DNA of 64,000 bases from Micromonospora sp. NBC_00389 (GCF_036059255.1 NZ_CP107947.1:7502001-7566000), one strand, 5' to 3'; shown: positions 45,080 to 54,604, counted from the stretch's first letter. Numbers and translations: made by a program. The notes: generated from the sequence alone by a model not told the origin.

Positions 45080-45964
45080 TCAGGGGGTGAGGCAGGCCAG
45101 GCGGCCGATTTCCAGCGCGGCGTGGACTGTGCCGTCGGACGCGACCGTCAGGCCGTGCGGCTCGGAGTTCGGGGTGGGCAGCTCGTAGGTGTCGACCCGG
45201 CCGGTCGGGTCGACGTGGCCGATCCGGTTGCCGGCCCACTCGGTGAACCAGGCGCCGCCGGCCGGATCGGCGACGATGGCGTGCGGCCGGGCCGTCCGGT
45301 CCGGCAGCGGGTACTCCTCGATCCGGCCGTCCGGGGTGATCCGGCCGACCTGACCGGCGGCGATCTCCACGAACCAGAGCGCCCCGTCCACGCCCGCGGT
45401 GATACCGACCGGCGCGGCACCCTCGGTGGGCAGCGGATGCACACGCACCACCCCGTCCATGCCGACCCGGGCGATCGCGTTCGCCTGGTTGAGCGTGCAC
45501 CAGACGGCGTCGTCCGGCCCGGCCGCCACCATCGAGGCGAACGCGCCGGAGACCGGTAGCCGCACCTCGGTGACCACGCCGTCGGTGCTCACCCGGCCGA
45601 CGGTGTCGGAGCTCATGCCGGCGTACCAGAGGGCGCCGTCCGGGCCCGCGGCGATGCCGCACGGGCCGGTGCCGGCCGGCAGAACGACCTCGCTCTGCTC
45701 TCCGTCGGTCGTGATCCGGCCGATCCGGTCGTCCCCGGAGCGGGTGAACCAGAGTGCGCCGTCCGGGCCGGGCGTGACGATCAACGGCCGGCTACCCGGG
45801 CCGCCGACCGGCCAGCGGCGCACCGAACCGTCCGCGGCCACCCGGGCGAGCGCGCCAGCGTGGACCAGGGTCAGCCAGAGCGCCCCGTCGGGGCCGGTCG
45901 TGATGCCGTACGGCCCGGCCTGCGGATCGCTGAGCGGGATTTCCCGGATCACGGTGGATGTCAC
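45080..45964 (-). CDS. Virginiamycin B lyase-like beta-propeller
   Basis: 294 residues built of seven repeats of about 42 residues with PDGALWF-type strands. Vgb linearises streptogramin B antibiotics. H228 (RPHAIVADP), E268 and H270 (SEPHGLTV) and E285 fall where I recall the S. aureus Vgb catalytic residues (H228, E268, H270, E284), so activity is plausible rather than only a generic propeller. GTG at 45964 follows GGAAGG. No signal peptide, fitting a cytosolic lyase. Alternative: an SMP-30/NHL-type protein of unknown role. Confidence 0.82.
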   Translation of the reverse strand: MTSTVIREIPLSDPQAGPYGITTGPDGALWLTLVHAGALARVAADGSVRRWPVGGPGSRPLIVTPGPDGALWFTRSGDDRIGRITTDGEQSEVVLPAGTGPCGIAAGPDGALWYAGMSSDTVGRVSTDGVVTEVRLPVSGAFASMVAAGPDDAVWCTLNQANAIARVGMDGVVRVHPLPTEGAAPVGITAGVDGALWFVEIAAGQVGRITPDGRIEEYPLPDRTARPHAIVADPAGGAWFTEWAGNRIGHVDPTGRVDTYELPTPNSEPHGLTVASDGTVHAALEIGRLACLTP

Positions 45965-46193
45965 GAGAGCTGCCTTCCGTCGATGGATTTCCGGTCGACC
46001 GGCCCGCGCGGCTCGGCCAGCCGGGCACGGCGAGCAATCACCTTTGCCCACCGGCCGTACCGGGGCAACAGGTTTGTCCCATTTCCCTGGCCGAATTGCC
46101 AGCCTGCGGACAGGTTCGCCACGGGTTGCACCCAGCCCAGCCGGTCACGGTCGGTAACGACATCGCAACACCACCGAGCACCTGGAGGAGAGC

Positions 46194-46733
46194 ATGTCCC
46201 GCACCATCCGCAAGAAGCACCTGCTGGCCGGCCTGGCCACCGCTGGCGTCCTCGGCGTGGGCATCGCAGCCCCGACGATGGCGTTCGCCGCGGACGCCGG
46301 CACGCCGACCCCGAGCGCCAGCAGCACTGCCGAGAAGCCGGAGTCGAAGGCCGACCGGCAGGGCGAGTTCGCCGAGGCGCTCGCCAAGGAGCTGGGCGTC
46401 TCCACCGACAAGGTGACCGCCGCGCTGGACAAGGTCCGCGAGCAGAAGGACGCCGACCGTCCGGAGCGGCCGGAGCGGCCGTCCACCGAGGACCGCCAGG
46501 CCGCGCTCAAGGAGCGGCTGGACCAGGCGGTCGAGGACGGCAAGCTCACCCAGGAGCAGGCCGACGCGATCACCAAGGCCGTCGAGGCCGGCGTCTTCCC
46601 CGGTGGCGACGGTCACCGCGGACCGGGCGGTCACGGCGGACCGGGTAACGGCGGCCCTGGCGGCACCGGCGGCCCTGGCGGCACCGACGGCCCCGAGGGC
46701 ACCGACAACCCCGAGGGTACGACCGGCAAGTGA
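46194..46733 (+). CDS. Secreted small Gly-rich protein
   Basis: 179 residues. Signal peptide: MSRTIRKKHLLAGLATAGVL, hydrophobic to APTMAFAADA, cleavage near residue 33. The mature part has a helical, highly charged section (KADRQGEFAEALAKELGVST; LDQAVEDGKLTQEQADAITK) and a Gly/Pro/Asp tail (GGPGGTGGPGGTDGPEGT). The ELGVSTDKVTAALDKV pattern occurs in several uncharacterised actinobacterial exported proteins. ATG at 46194 follows GGAGGAG. Two hairpins follow the stop. Function unknown. Confidence 0.75.
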   Translation: MSRTIRKKHLLAGLATAGVLGVGIAAPTMAFAADAGTPTPSASSTAEKPESKADRQGEFAEALAKELGVSTDKVTAALDKVREQKDADRPERPERPSTEDRQAALKERLDQAVEDGKLTQEQADAITKAVEAGVFPGGDGHRGPGGHGGPGNGGPGGTGGPGGTDGPEGTDNPEGTTGK

Positions 46734-46738
46734 TCGTC

Positions 46739-46771
46739 GGCGGCGCCGCCCTGACATCGGGCGGCGCCGCC
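46739..46771 (+). terminator. Terminator after 46194 gene
   Basis: Perfect 13-bp stem GGCGGCGCCGCCC with a 7-nt loop. Confidence 0.75.
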
Positions 46772-46794
46772 CCAGCCGGACCAGTTGCGGTGGC

Positions 46795-46827
46795 ATGGCG
46801 GTGTCCGGGTTACCCGGGCACCGCCAT
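46795..46827. terminator. Second hairpin before the VOC gene's end
   Basis: 15-bp arms ATGGCGGTGTCCGGG / CCCGGGCACCGCCAT (one G-T type mismatch), loop TTA; probably serves the convergent VOC transcript. Confidence 0.65.
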
Positions 46828-46855
46828 TACGCCGAACCGGCGCCGGTCCCGACTG

Positions 46856-47239
46856 TCAGGATCCGGCGGGCACCGGCGGGGGCGTGAAGACCCCGACGTG
46901 GTTGCCGGCCGGGTCGAGCAGGTGGGCGAAGGTGAGCCCGTTGTCGTTCACCTTCACCGGCACCAGCACCTTGCCGCCGGCCGCCTCGGCCCGCTGGCAG
47001 GTCCCCGCCACGTCGTTCACCTGCACATAGAAGATCGCGTAGTTCGGCCCCTGCCCGCCGGTGCCCCGAATCGCGCCGCCGATCCCCTCGCCGGCACCAC
47101 CCTCGGTCGTCCGGTACGACGCGCCGCCGGCGCCCTCCTCGGTGAAGGTCCACCCGAACAGGTCGCCATAGAACCGCTGCGCCACGTCTGACCGATCCGT
47201 GCCGATCTCGAACCAGGTCACCCCGCTGCTGGTGGTCAT
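46856..47239 (-). CDS. VOC-family (glyoxalase/bleomycin-resistance-like) protein
   Basis: 127 residues: one pair of beta-alpha-beta-beta-beta modules beginning VTWFEIGTDRSDVAQRFYGD and ending FAHLLDPAGNHVGVF. The YAIFYVQVNDVAGTCQRAEA strand-helix unit is typical. Members include glyoxalase I, antibiotic-binding proteins and epimerases; a substrate cannot be named. ATG at 47239 gives the usual N-terminus; the frame extends 25 codons upstream. A WYL regulator lies upstream on the same strand, 124 bp away. Confidence 0.83.
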   Translation of the reverse strand: MTTSSGVTWFEIGTDRSDVAQRFYGDLFGWTFTEEGAGGASYRTTEGGAGEGIGGAIRGTGGQGPNYAIFYVQVNDVAGTCQRAEAAGGKVLVPVKVNDNGLTFAHLLDPAGNHVGVFTPPPVPAGS

Positions 47240-47363
47240 GTCTGGCCTCTCGTTTCCGCGCGCCGGCCGGTCGGCGGCGCCGTCAGGAGTCAGCCTCGAC
47301 CCCGCCCGCGACACCGTCCTGTCGGTGTTTCCCCGGCAGTGCGGACGGATCCACCACCAGTTT

Positions 47364-48059
47364 TCAGACCAGGCTCAGCGCCCGGACCCGCTCGCGCGGG
47401 ATGTCCAGGTCGGCCGGGCGCAACTCCCGGGCCACCACCACCTCGGGCAACGCCCGGACACTCCGGATCCGGTCGGTGCGGAAGCAGCGCAGCTCATCGC
47501 GCAGCCGGCACCAGGCGAGCAGATACCAGTGTCGGGGGTTGCCCAGGTAGCCGAGCGGCTCGACGTCGCGTACCGAGTCGGCGCCGTCCCGGTCGGCGTA
47601 CCGGATGCGCAGCACCCGCCGCGCGACGACCGCGTCGGCGACGATGGCCGGGACGGGCGTGGCCGGCCCGTCGCCGATCAGGTGCACCCGGCCGGCGAGC
47701 CGGTGCGCCTCGGCCGCGTCGGCGGCCGGCAGCACCGCCACCAGCTTGCGCAGCGCGGTGGCACCCGGCGCGGCGAACGGCGTGCCGGCGAGCCGGTGCA
47801 GCGCGACGGCCATGGCCACCGCCTCGCCGGGCGTCAGGTTGACCGGGGGCAGGGTGCGGGCGCGGTCCACCACGTAGCCCCCGGTGCGCCCGGGCTCGGC
47901 CCAGATCGGCACCCCGGCCTCCTGCAACGCGCCGATGTCGCGCTCGATGGTCCGGCTGCTGACCTCGAAGCGCGCGGCCAGCCAGCGGGCGCTGCGCGGA
48001 CGTGGCGAGACCGCGCGCAACTCCTCGACCAGGGCGTAGAGGCGGTCCGTGCGGTTCAT
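47364..48059 (-). CDS. WYL-domain transcriptional regulator
   Basis: 231 residues: N-terminal HTH_11 (LYALVEELRAVSPRPRSARW, ARFEVSSRTIERDIGALQEA) and a WYL ligand-sensing domain (VEPLGYLGNPRHWYLLAWCR, followed by CFRTDRIRSV). Members such as PafBC and DriD respond to DNA damage or nucleotides. Chosen start is the ATG at 48059, with TAGCGT 7 nt upstream; the frame could begin three codons earlier. It may control the VOC gene downstream. Confidence 0.88.
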   Translation of the reverse strand: MNRTDRLYALVEELRAVSPRPRSARWLAARFEVSSRTIERDIGALQEAGVPIWAEPGRTGGYVVDRARTLPPVNLTPGEAVAMAVALHRLAGTPFAAPGATALRKLVAVLPAADAAEAHRLAGRVHLIGDGPATPVPAIVADAVVARRVLRIRYADRDGADSVRDVEPLGYLGNPRHWYLLAWCRLRDELRCFRTDRIRSVRALPEVVVARELRPADLDIPRERVRALSLV

Positions 48060-48066
48060 GGCCCGC

Positions 48067-48072
48067 ACGCTA
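48067..48072 (-). promoter_or_regulatory. -10 element of the WYL regulator gene (leaderless)
   Basis: TAGCGT on the minus strand, 7 nt before the ATG at 48059. Confidence 0.5.
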
Positions 48073-48095
48073 CGGACGGGGTACGACGACCGCGC

Positions 48096-48521
48096 TCAGG
48101 CGATGCAGGCGCAGACGATCAGCGCCGCTCCAAAATGGGTGGCGGCGCTGACCCGGGCCGCCGGATGCGGCTCGTCCGAGCAGATGATCTCGCCAAGCTT
48201 GCCCGGGGTGAGCAGATCGAGCACGAAGAAGGCCAGTGCCATGATGGCCAGCCCGACGAACCCGAACACCACGGTGGAGGCGAGCCCCTTGCCGAAGTCG
48301 CTGTAGCTGGTGAGGATCGCGGTGAAGACAATCCCGGCGATACCGAGCTGGTTGGCGGCCAGCAGCAGCCCCGCGTTGGCGTTGCGGCGCACCCAGATCA
48401 GCTCCCGCAGCCGCCCCGGTGTGAGCAGGTCGACCAGCACGAAGCCGGCCGCCATCAGCCCTACGCCGACGATCCCGAACACGACGCTCTGCCAGGCACC
48501 GCTGAGCAGATCCTCCAGCAC
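48096..48521 (-). CDS. DUF350 membrane protein
   Basis: 141 residues, four transmembrane helices arranged as two similar halves: VFGIVGVGLMAAGFVLVDLL with TPGRLRELI and VFGFVGLAIMALAFFVLDLL with TPGKLGEII, which is the internal repeat of DUF350. Function unknown; homologues often lie by membrane or repair genes. GTG at 48521 follows GGGAGG at 6 nt, preferred over the far upstream start at 48587. Confidence 0.85.
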   Translation of the reverse strand: MLEDLLSGAWQSVVFGIVGVGLMAAGFVLVDLLTPGRLRELIWVRRNANAGLLLAANQLGIAGIVFTAILTSYSDFGKGLASTVVFGFVGLAIMALAFFVLDLLTPGKLGEIICSDEPHPAARVSAATHFGAALIVCACIA

Positions 48522-48610
48522 CGACTGCCTCCCGAATCTCCGCCCGGAGGGGTACCGGCGCGGTGATCGAGACGATAGCGGCAGCACGGAACCGCGTCAG
48601 CCCCGCGTGG

Positions 48611-49960
48611 CTACAGCGCCAGGTAACGCTGCCGCTCGTACGGGGTGACCTCGCGGCGGTACTGCTCCCACTCGGCCCGCTTGTTGCGCAGGAAGAAGTC
48701 GAAGACGTGCTCGCCGAGCACCTCGGCGACCAATTCGGACCCGGCCATCACGTCGATCGCCTCGGCGAGGTTCTCCGGCAGCGCTTCGTACCCCATCGCG
48801 CGCCGCTCGGCGCTGGTCAGCGACCAGACGTCGTCCTCGGCGCCCGGCGGCAGCTCGTAGCCCTCCTCGATGCCCTTCAGGCCGGCGCCGAGCAGCACCG
48901 CGAAGGCGAGGTACGGATTGGCCGCCGAGTCCAGCGAGCGGACCTCCACGCGGGCCGAGTTGGGCTTGCCGTACGCGGGCACCCGGACCAGCGCGGACCG
49001 GTTCAGGTGACCCCAGCAGACGTACGCCGGGCTCTCGGTGATCCGGTCGGGCAGTGCCTGCGGGAAGAGCCGCTTGTACGAGTTGACCCACTGGTTGGTG
49101 ACCGCCGTGTACTCCCGCGCGTGCACCAGCAGGCCGGCGATGAAGGACTTCGCCACCTTGGAGAGCTTCATCGGGTCGCCGCCGTCGTGGAAGGCGTTGC
49201 GCTCCCCCTCGAACAGCGACAGGTGGGTGTGCATGCCGCTGCCCGGCTGGTCGGTGAACGGCTTCGGCATGAAGCTGGCCTGCACGCCGGTGGAGAGCGC
49301 CACCTCCTTGACCACGTGCCGGAAGGTCATGATGTTGTCGGCGGTGGTGAGCGCGTCGGCGTAGCGCAGGTCGATCTCCTGCTGGCCGGGGGCGACCTCG
49401 TGGTGGCTGAACTCCACCGAGATGCCGATCCGCTCCAGCGCCAGCACCCCTTGCCGGCGGAAGTCCCGGGCGACGGCGTGGGTGGTGTGCTCGAAGTAGC
49501 CGCCGGTGTCCACCGGGATGGGCACCGAGCCGTCCTGCGGGCCGTTCTCCAACAGGAAGAACTCGATCTCGGGGTGGGTGTAGAAGGTGAAGCCCTTCTC
49601 GGCGGCCTTGGACAGCGCGCGGCGCAGCACGTGCCGGGGATCCGCCCAGGATGGCCCGCCGTCGGGCAGCAGGATGTCGCAGAACATCCGGGCGCTCTCG
49701 CCGCTGACCCCGCCCTCGAACGGGAAGACCTGGAAGGTGGTCGGGTCGGGCATGGCCACCATGTCCGATTCGAAGACCCGGGCGAAGCCCTCGATCGCCG
49801 AGCCGTCGAAGCCGATGCCCTCCTCGAAGGCCGCCTCCAGCTCGGCGGGTGCCACCGAGACGCTCTTGAGCGTGCCCAGCACGTCGGTGAACCACAGCCG
49901 GACGAACCGGATGTCCCGCTCTTCCAGCGTACGGAGGACGAACTCCTGCTGACGGTCCAC
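48611..49960 (-). CDS. glnA2: Glutamine synthetase type I, GlnA2
   Basis: 449 residues. The N-terminus DRQQEFVLRTLEERDIRFVR and WFTDVLGTLKSVSVAP match GlnA2 of M. tuberculosis. Active-site segments present: IGFDGSAIEGFARVFESD, THPEIEFFLL, GSGMHTHLSLFEG, LNRSALVRVPAY. At the adenylylation position it reads DDVWSLTSAERR with W379, so GlnE modification of that site is not possible. GlnA2 is non-essential in mycobacteria; GlnA2-like enzymes in Streptomyces include polyamine gamma-glutamylating members, so the substrate is uncertain. GTG at 49960 matches the homologous start; alternatives lie up to 49978. Confidence 0.93.
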   Translation of the reverse strand: MDRQQEFVLRTLEERDIRFVRLWFTDVLGTLKSVSVAPAELEAAFEEGIGFDGSAIEGFARVFESDMVAMPDPTTFQVFPFEGGVSGESARMFCDILLPDGGPSWADPRHVLRRALSKAAEKGFTFYTHPEIEFFLLENGPQDGSVPIPVDTGGYFEHTTHAVARDFRRQGVLALERIGISVEFSHHEVAPGQQEIDLRYADALTTADNIMTFRHVVKEVALSTGVQASFMPKPFTDQPGSGMHTHLSLFEGERNAFHDGGDPMKLSKVAKSFIAGLLVHAREYTAVTNQWVNSYKRLFPQALPDRITESPAYVCWGHLNRSALVRVPAYGKPNSARVEVRSLDSAANPYLAFAVLLGAGLKGIEEGYELPPGAEDDVWSLTSAERRAMGYEALPENLAEAIDVMAGSELVAEVLGEHVFDFFLRNKRAEWEQYRREVTPYERQRYLAL

Positions 49961-50107
49961 TTCCACCCCTCGCAACACCTGTTTGCAATCGCCTGCCGGC
50001 CGGCCCGGCCTGACCGACCAGTCTTCATGTGCCTGGTTACGCCGACGTTACGCCAACGCCCGCCTGCCGTCCCGGCTGCCCGCCGCGGCGGCGGCCGGAC
50101 CGGCGAC

Positions 50108-50192
50108 GGTCCTGCTGTGGCGGTGGTCCTGCTGTGGCGGTGGTCCTGCTGTGGCGGTGGTCCTGCTGCGGCGGTGGTCCTGCTGCGGCGGC
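50108..50192. repeat. Five tandem copies of a 17-bp repeat between glnA2 and nadE
   Basis: GGTCCTGCTGTGGCGGT begins at 50108, 50125, 50142, 50159 and 50176; the last two copies carry GCGGCGG. A 17-bp period is not codon-compatible, so it is non-coding. The array sits in the 372-bp divergent region (49961-50332), where no other gene is seen. Confidence 0.88.
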
Positions 50193-50332
50193 AGCGCCGC
50201 AGGTGCCCTCGGGCGGGCGGCGGCCCGGCCGCGAGCGCTGGCCCACCGGCGGTCGGCCGGCCCGGCGCGAGCGTGGCCGCCGTCTCCCGTTGGCATCGTG
50301 TCCGCCCCGACGGGCTGGGGCAAAATGAGGAC

Positions 50333-52090
50333 ATGCCCACCCTGCGTCTCGCCCTGTCCCAGGTCAACCCGAGCGTCGGCGACCTCGCCGGCAACGCCGA
50401 CCTGGTCCGCAGCTGGACCCGCCAGGCCGCTGATGCCGGCGCCCAACTGGTGCTCTTCCCCGAGATGATGCTGACCGGGTACCCGGTCGAGGATCTGGTC
50501 TTCCGGCGTTCCTTCGTCGCCGCGTCCCGGGCCGCCCTGGAGCAGCTCGCCGCCGACCTCGCCACGGACGGCCTCGGCGAGTTGCCCGTGGTGGTCGGCT
50601 ACCTGGACGCCGACGGGCCGCCCCAGGTCAGCGAGCACGCCGAGCCGGGTCGGGGCGCCCGCAACGCCGCCGCGCTGCTGCACCGGGGCGTGGTGGCCGC
50701 CCGCTACTTCAAGCACCACCTGCCCAACTACGGCGTCTTCGACGAGGACCGCTACTTCCTGTCCGGCGACATGCTGACCGTGGTGCGGATCGGTGGGGTG
50801 GACGTCGCGCTGACCATCTGCGAGGACCTGTGGCAGGCCGGCGGCCCGTTCGCCGCCGCCCGGCAGGCCAGGGTCGGCCTGGTGGTCAACATCAACGGCT
50901 CGCCGTACGAGCTGAACAAGGACGACATCCGGCTGCCGCTGGTCCGCCGGCGGGCCGCCGAGGCGGGCGCCGCCATCGCGTACGTCAACATGATCGGCGG
51001 GCAGGACGAGCTGGTCTTCGAGGGCGACTCGATGATCGTGGCCGCCGACGGTGAGCTGCTCACCCGGGCCCCGCAGTTCGTCGAGCACCTGCTCGTGCAC
51101 GACGTGGAACTGCCGGCCGCCGGCGCGCCGCCGGCCGAGGAGACCGTCGCGGACGGTATGCGGGTGGTGCACAGCACCCTGGACGGCATCCCGCCCACGC
51201 CGTCCGGCCCGGCCGCCACCGGCGGGCTGATCGAGCCGGTGGCCGACGAGGCCGAGGTGTGGCACGCGTTGGTGCTCGGCCTGCGCGACTACGTCAACAA
51301 GAACAGGTTCCCGTCGGTGGTGCTCGGCCTCTCCGGCGGCATCGACTCGGCGGTGGTGGCCGCGCTGGCCGTCGACGCGCTCGGTCCGGACCGGGTGGTC
51401 GGGGTGTCGCTGCCCAGCCAGCACTCCTCCGAGCACTCCCGGGAGGACGCCGCCGACCTGGCCAAGCGCACCGGGCTGGACTACCGCACCGAGCCGATCC
51501 AGCCGATGGTGGACGGTTTCCTGGCCAACCTGTCGCTGTCCGGGGTGGCGGTGGAGAACCTCCAGGCCCGGGTCCGCGGCGTGATCCTGATGGCGCTGTC
51601 GAACCAGGAGGGCCACCTGGTGCTGACCACCGGCAACAAGAGCGAGCTGGCGGTTGGCTACTCCACGCTGTACGGCGACTCGGTGGGCGGCTTCAACCCG
51701 GTCAAGGACGTGTGGAAGACACTGATCTGGCGGCTGGCGAAGTGGCGCAACGCGGACGCGGCCCGGCGGGGCGCGACCTCACCCATCCCGGAGAACTCGA
51801 TCGGCAAGCCGCCGAGCGCCGAGCTGAGCCCGGGCCAACTGGACAGCGACACCCTGCCCGACTACGACGTGCTGGACCCGATCCTGATCGGCTACGTCGA
51901 CGGCGACCTCGGCCGGGACGGGCTGATCGAGTCGGGCCACGACCCGGCCGTGGTGGACAAGGTGCTGCGGCTGGTGGATACCGCCGAGTACAAGCGACGG
52001 CAGTCGGCGCCGGGCACGAAGATCTCGATGAAGGCGTTCGGCCGGGACCGCCGGCTGCCGATCACCAACCGGTGGCGCGAGCACGGCTGA
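50333..52090 (+). CDS. nadE: Glutamine-dependent NAD+ synthetase
   Basis: 585 residues. The N-terminal nitrilase-type glutaminase has its E-K-C triad at E44 ([10 protein letters not shown]), K127 ([11 protein letters not shown]) and C163 (TICEDLW); the C-terminal synthetase has the P-loop [13 protein letters not shown] (about 332-344) and later [13 protein letters not shown]. It makes NAD+ from deamido-NAD+, using ammonia channelled from glutamine. ATG at 50333; CAAAAT 6 nt upstream may be a -10, and GAGGAC also precedes it. The open frame runs back to 48563 antisense to glnA2 and is not used. Confidence 0.95.
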   Translation: MPTLRLALSQVNPSVGDLAGNADLVRSWTRQAADAGAQLVLFPEMMLTGYPVEDLVFRRSFVAASRAALEQLAADLATDGLGELPVVVGYLDADGPPQVSEHAEPGRGARNAAALLHRGVVAARYFKHHLPNYGVFDEDRYFLSGDMLTVVRIGGVDVALTICEDLWQAGGPFAAARQARVGLVVNINGSPYELNKDDIRLPLVRRRAAEAGAAIAYVNMIGGQDELVFEGDSMIVAADGELLTRAPQFVEHLLVHDVELPAAGAPPAEETVADGMRVVHSTLDGIPPTPSGPAATGGLIEPVADEAEVWHALVLGLRDYVNKNRFPSVVLGLSGGIDSAVVAALAVDALGPDRVVGVSLPSQHSSEHSREDAADLAKRTGLDYRTEPIQPMVDGFLANLSLSGVAVENLQARVRGVILMALSNQEGHLVLTTGNKSELAVGYSTLYGDSVGGFNPVKDVWKTLIWRLAKWRNADAARRGATSPIPENSIGKPPSAELSPGQLDSDTLPDYDVLDPILIGYVDGDLGRDGLIESGHDPAVVDKVLRLVDTAEYKRRQSAPGTKISMKAFGRDRRLPITNRWREHG

Positions 52091-52248
52091 GCCGTCCGGG
52101 GTGGGCGCCGGGTCGGTGGGCCGGTCCGGCGCCCTCGCCGCGGTGGAGTGACATCTTCCACTGCGCCCTGCCGTCATCCCTGCCTGCGATGCGACGATCG
52201 CGACAGAACCCGGGGACCGCGCAGGCGGCCTCGAGGAAGGAGACAGTG

Positions 52249-53094
52249 ATGGTGGAGTCCACGCCCAACGAGGTGACCGCGCTGTACGGCGGCCCGGCCA
52301 CCCGACGGGTCCGTACCCGCGACCTGATCGCCGCCAAGGAGCGCGGCGAACGGTGGCCGATGCTCACCTCGTACGACCAGTACACGGCGGCGATCTTCGA
52401 CCAGGCCGGTGTCCCGGTGCTGCTGGTCGGCGACTCAGCCGCGAACAACGTGTTCGGCTACGAGACCACCCTGCCGGTCACCGCCGACGAGCTGCTCCCG
52501 CTGGTGCGGGCGGTGGTACGGGCGACCCGACAGTCGCTGATCGTCGGCGACCTCCCGTTCGGCTCGTACGAGGAAGGCCCGACGCAGGCGCTGCGTACCG
52601 CCGTGCGGTTCATGAAGGAAGGTGGCTGCCACGCGGTGAAGCTGGAGGGTGGCCGCCGCTGTGCCGCGCAGATCGCCGCGATCGTCGGCGCCGGCATTCC
52701 GGTGATGGCGCACATCGGCTTCACCCCGCAGAGCGAGCACACCCTGGGCGGCTACCGGGTGCAGGGCCGAGGCGATGCGGCCACCGAGGTGCTGGCAGAC
52801 GCTCGGGCGGTTGCCGAGGCGGGCGCGTTCGCGGTGGTGCTGGAGATGGTGCCGGGTGAGGTGGCCAAGCAGATCACCCACGAACTGTCGATCCCCACCG
52901 TGGGCATCGGGGCCGGCCCCGACACCGACGCCCAGGTGCTGGTCTGGCAGGACATGGCCGGCCTGCGTACCGGCAAGGCACCACGCTTCGTGAAGCGGTA
53001 CGCGGACCTGTCCGGCGCCCTCACCGACGCCACCCGCCGGTTCGCCGACGAGGTCCGCGGCGGCGAGTTCCCAGCCGCCGAGCACACCTTCTAG
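52249..53094 (+). CDS. panB: 3-methyl-2-oxobutanoate hydroxymethyltransferase
   Basis: PanB, 281 residues, first step of pantothenate synthesis (ketopantoate from 2-oxoisovalerate and methylene-THF). Markers: [40 protein letters not shown], metal/substrate region VKLEGGRRC and AHIGFTPQS, and [20 protein letters not shown] at 52249 with AAGGAG at 6 nt. It follows nadE by 158 bp that hold no evident promoter or terminator. Confidence 0.96.
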   Translation: MVESTPNEVTALYGGPATRRVRTRDLIAAKERGERWPMLTSYDQYTAAIFDQAGVPVLLVGDSAANNVFGYETTLPVTADELLPLVRAVVRATRQSLIVGDLPFGSYEEGPTQALRTAVRFMKEGGCHAVKLEGGRRCAAQIAAIVGAGIPVMAHIGFTPQSEHTLGGYRVQGRGDAATEVLADARAVAEAGAFAVVLEMVPGEVAKQITHELSIPTVGIGAGPDTDAQVLVWQDMAGLRTGKAPRFVKRYADLSGALTDATRRFADEVRGGEFPAAEHTF

Positions 53095-53097
53095 GAC

Positions 53098-53199
53098 GGT
53101 CCGCGGCTCGCGTAGGTCCGCGGCTCGCGTAGGTCCGCGGCTCGCGTAGGTCCGCGGCTCGCGTAGGTCCGCGGCTCCCGTAGGTCAGCGGCTCGGACG
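53098..53199. repeat. Tandem 17-bp array downstream of panB
   Basis: GGTCCGCGGCTCGCGTA begins at 53098 and recurs every 17 bp through 53182 (the fifth copy has one change), followed by a degenerate sixth copy. It has the same period as, but a different sequence from, the 50108 array. Confidence 0.9.
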
Positions 53200-53347
53200 G
53201 TCCACGGCGGCAGGGCCGGCCAGCACGACGCTTCAGTCGGCCGGCCGGCCCCGCCGCCGCACCGCTAACGGGCACCGGCAACGGGCGGAAGCCGCTGGCC
53301 GCCAATCGATCACCACCGCTGAAACTGTCGTACACCTGTTCCAGTCT

Positions 53348-54604
53348 TTGGTCGTGGTCGAGGAGTTGGCGCAGGCGGAGGGCGCGGTGGCGGCGTGCCT
53401 CGATGTGGCCACCTGGGCCGTCGCGGAGCATGAGCTGGTCGCGGCGCTCGACGCCGCGCACCGGCTCGAGCAGCGCCTGGCGGCGGTGCAGCTGGCCCTG
53501 GTGCGCGAGCTGGACGGTCGGGGCACAGCCGTCGCACAGGGCGCGTCCTCGACGGCGGTCTGGCTGCGCGACCGACTGCGGCTCACCGTCCCCGCCGCCC
53601 GTCGGCTGGTCGACCTCGCCGGCACGCTGGACGCCGCCGCCCCCGGGATACGTCGCGCGTTGGCCGACGGGGACATCAGCCTCGAGCAGGCCCGGGTCAT
53701 CGGCGACACCGTCAGCACGGTGCACGCCGCCGCCGGCGCCGAGGCTGCCGACAAGGCCGTCGGCGTGCTGGTCGAGTGGGCGGGACAGTTCGATCCGGCA
53801 CTGCTCCGCAGGCTACGCACGCGGATTCTCGACCACGTCGCTCCGGAGGTCGCCGAGGCTGCCGCCCAAGCCGCGTTGGAGGCCGAGGCCCACCGGTCGG
53901 CCCGAGACCGTCACGTCACACTGTCCGAGCTGCACGATGGCCGCCTCCGGCTGACCGGCAGCCTGGACGCCGAGGCGGCCGGCCTGCTGCGCGCCGCGAT
54001 CGAGCCGTTGACCGCACCGTCGGGCCCGGACGACCCGCGCACCCCCGGGCAACGCCGACACGACGCGCTCGCCGACCTCTGTCGGCTCACCCTGCGCACC
54101 GGGGAGCTACCCGAGCATGGCGGCGAGCCCGCCCAGATCGTCGTCACCACCAGTCTCGACAGCCTGCTCCGGCAGCTCGACGCCGGAGCCCTGGACACCG
54201 GCCTCCAGCTCACCCCGGAGGCGGTCCGCCGGCTCGCCTGCGACGCGGCCATCCTGCCCGCCGTCCTTGGCAGCGCCGGCCAGGTGCTCGACGTGGGCCG
54301 GCAACGCCGGCTCGTCACCGGGCCTCTCCGGCGCGCGCTGGTCCTACGGGACCGCGGCTGCGCCTTCCCGGGCTGCGACCGCCCGCCCCGCTGGTGCGAC
54401 GCCCACCACATCCGGCACTGGGCGAACGGCGGCGAGACGAGCCTGCAGAACGCGGTATTGCTCTGTGCACACCACCACCGGCACATCCATCGCGGCGACT
54501 GGACCGTCCTTCTGGGCGGCGACGGTCACCCGGAGTTCGTCCCGCCAGCCTGGCTCGATCCCGACCGACTCCCCCGCCGCAACCAGTACCACCGGCGGAC
54601 GTGA
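53348..54604 (+). CDS. DUF222 / HNH endonuclease protein
   Basis: 418 residues: DUF222 over most of the length (HRLEQRLAAVQLALVRELDG, LVDLAGTLDAAAP, ISLEQARVIG), then an HNH nuclease domain, CAFPGCDRPPRWCDAHHIRH and WANGGETSLQNAVLLC followed by HHHRHIH. Cysteines and histidines for zinc and catalysis are intact. These proteins are abundant and often multicopy in actinobacteria (REP13E12-like in mycobacteria) and sometimes behave as mobile. Start is TTG 53348 or GTG 53354; neither has a good ribosome site. No terminal repeats or site duplications were noticed. Confidence 0.85.
   Translation: MVVVEELAQAEGAVAACLDVATWAVAEHELVAALDAAHRLEQRLAAVQLALVRELDGRGTAVAQGASSTAVWLRDRLRLTVPAARRLVDLAGTLDAAAPGIRRALADGDISLEQARVIGDTVSTVHAAAGAEAADKAVGVLVEWAGQFDPALLRRLRTRILDHVAPEVAEAAAQAALEAEAHRSARDRHVTLSELHDGRLRLTGSLDAEAAGLLRAAIEPLTAPSGPDDPRTPGQRRHDALADLCRLTLRTGELPEHGGEPAQIVVTTSLDSLLRQLDAGALDTGLQLTPEAVRRLACDAAILPAVLGSAGQVLDVGRQRRLVTGPLRRALVLRDRGCAFPGCDRPPRWCDAHHIRHWANGGETSLQNAVLLCAHHHRHIHRGDWTVLLGGDGHPEFVPPAWLDPDRLPRRNQYHRRT

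Noticed and set aside
50108..50192. Possible CRISPR or coding repeat
   Set aside because: No spacers; the 17-bp unit is not a multiple of three.
48563..50332. 590-codon N-terminal extension of nadE
   Set aside because: Runs antisense through glnA2 and the 17-bp array; NadE has its normal N-terminus at 50333.
53098..53199. Possible CRISPR array
   Set aside because: Repeats are contiguous with no spacers, and there are no cas genes.
53021..53725. Minus-strand frame over the panB tandem array
   Set aside because: It mainly translates the 17-bp repeats and the antisense of the DUF222 gene.
53348..54604. DUF222-HNH gene as a mobile element
   Set aside because: No terminal inverted repeats, target duplication or intron/intein boundaries seen; annotated only as CDS.
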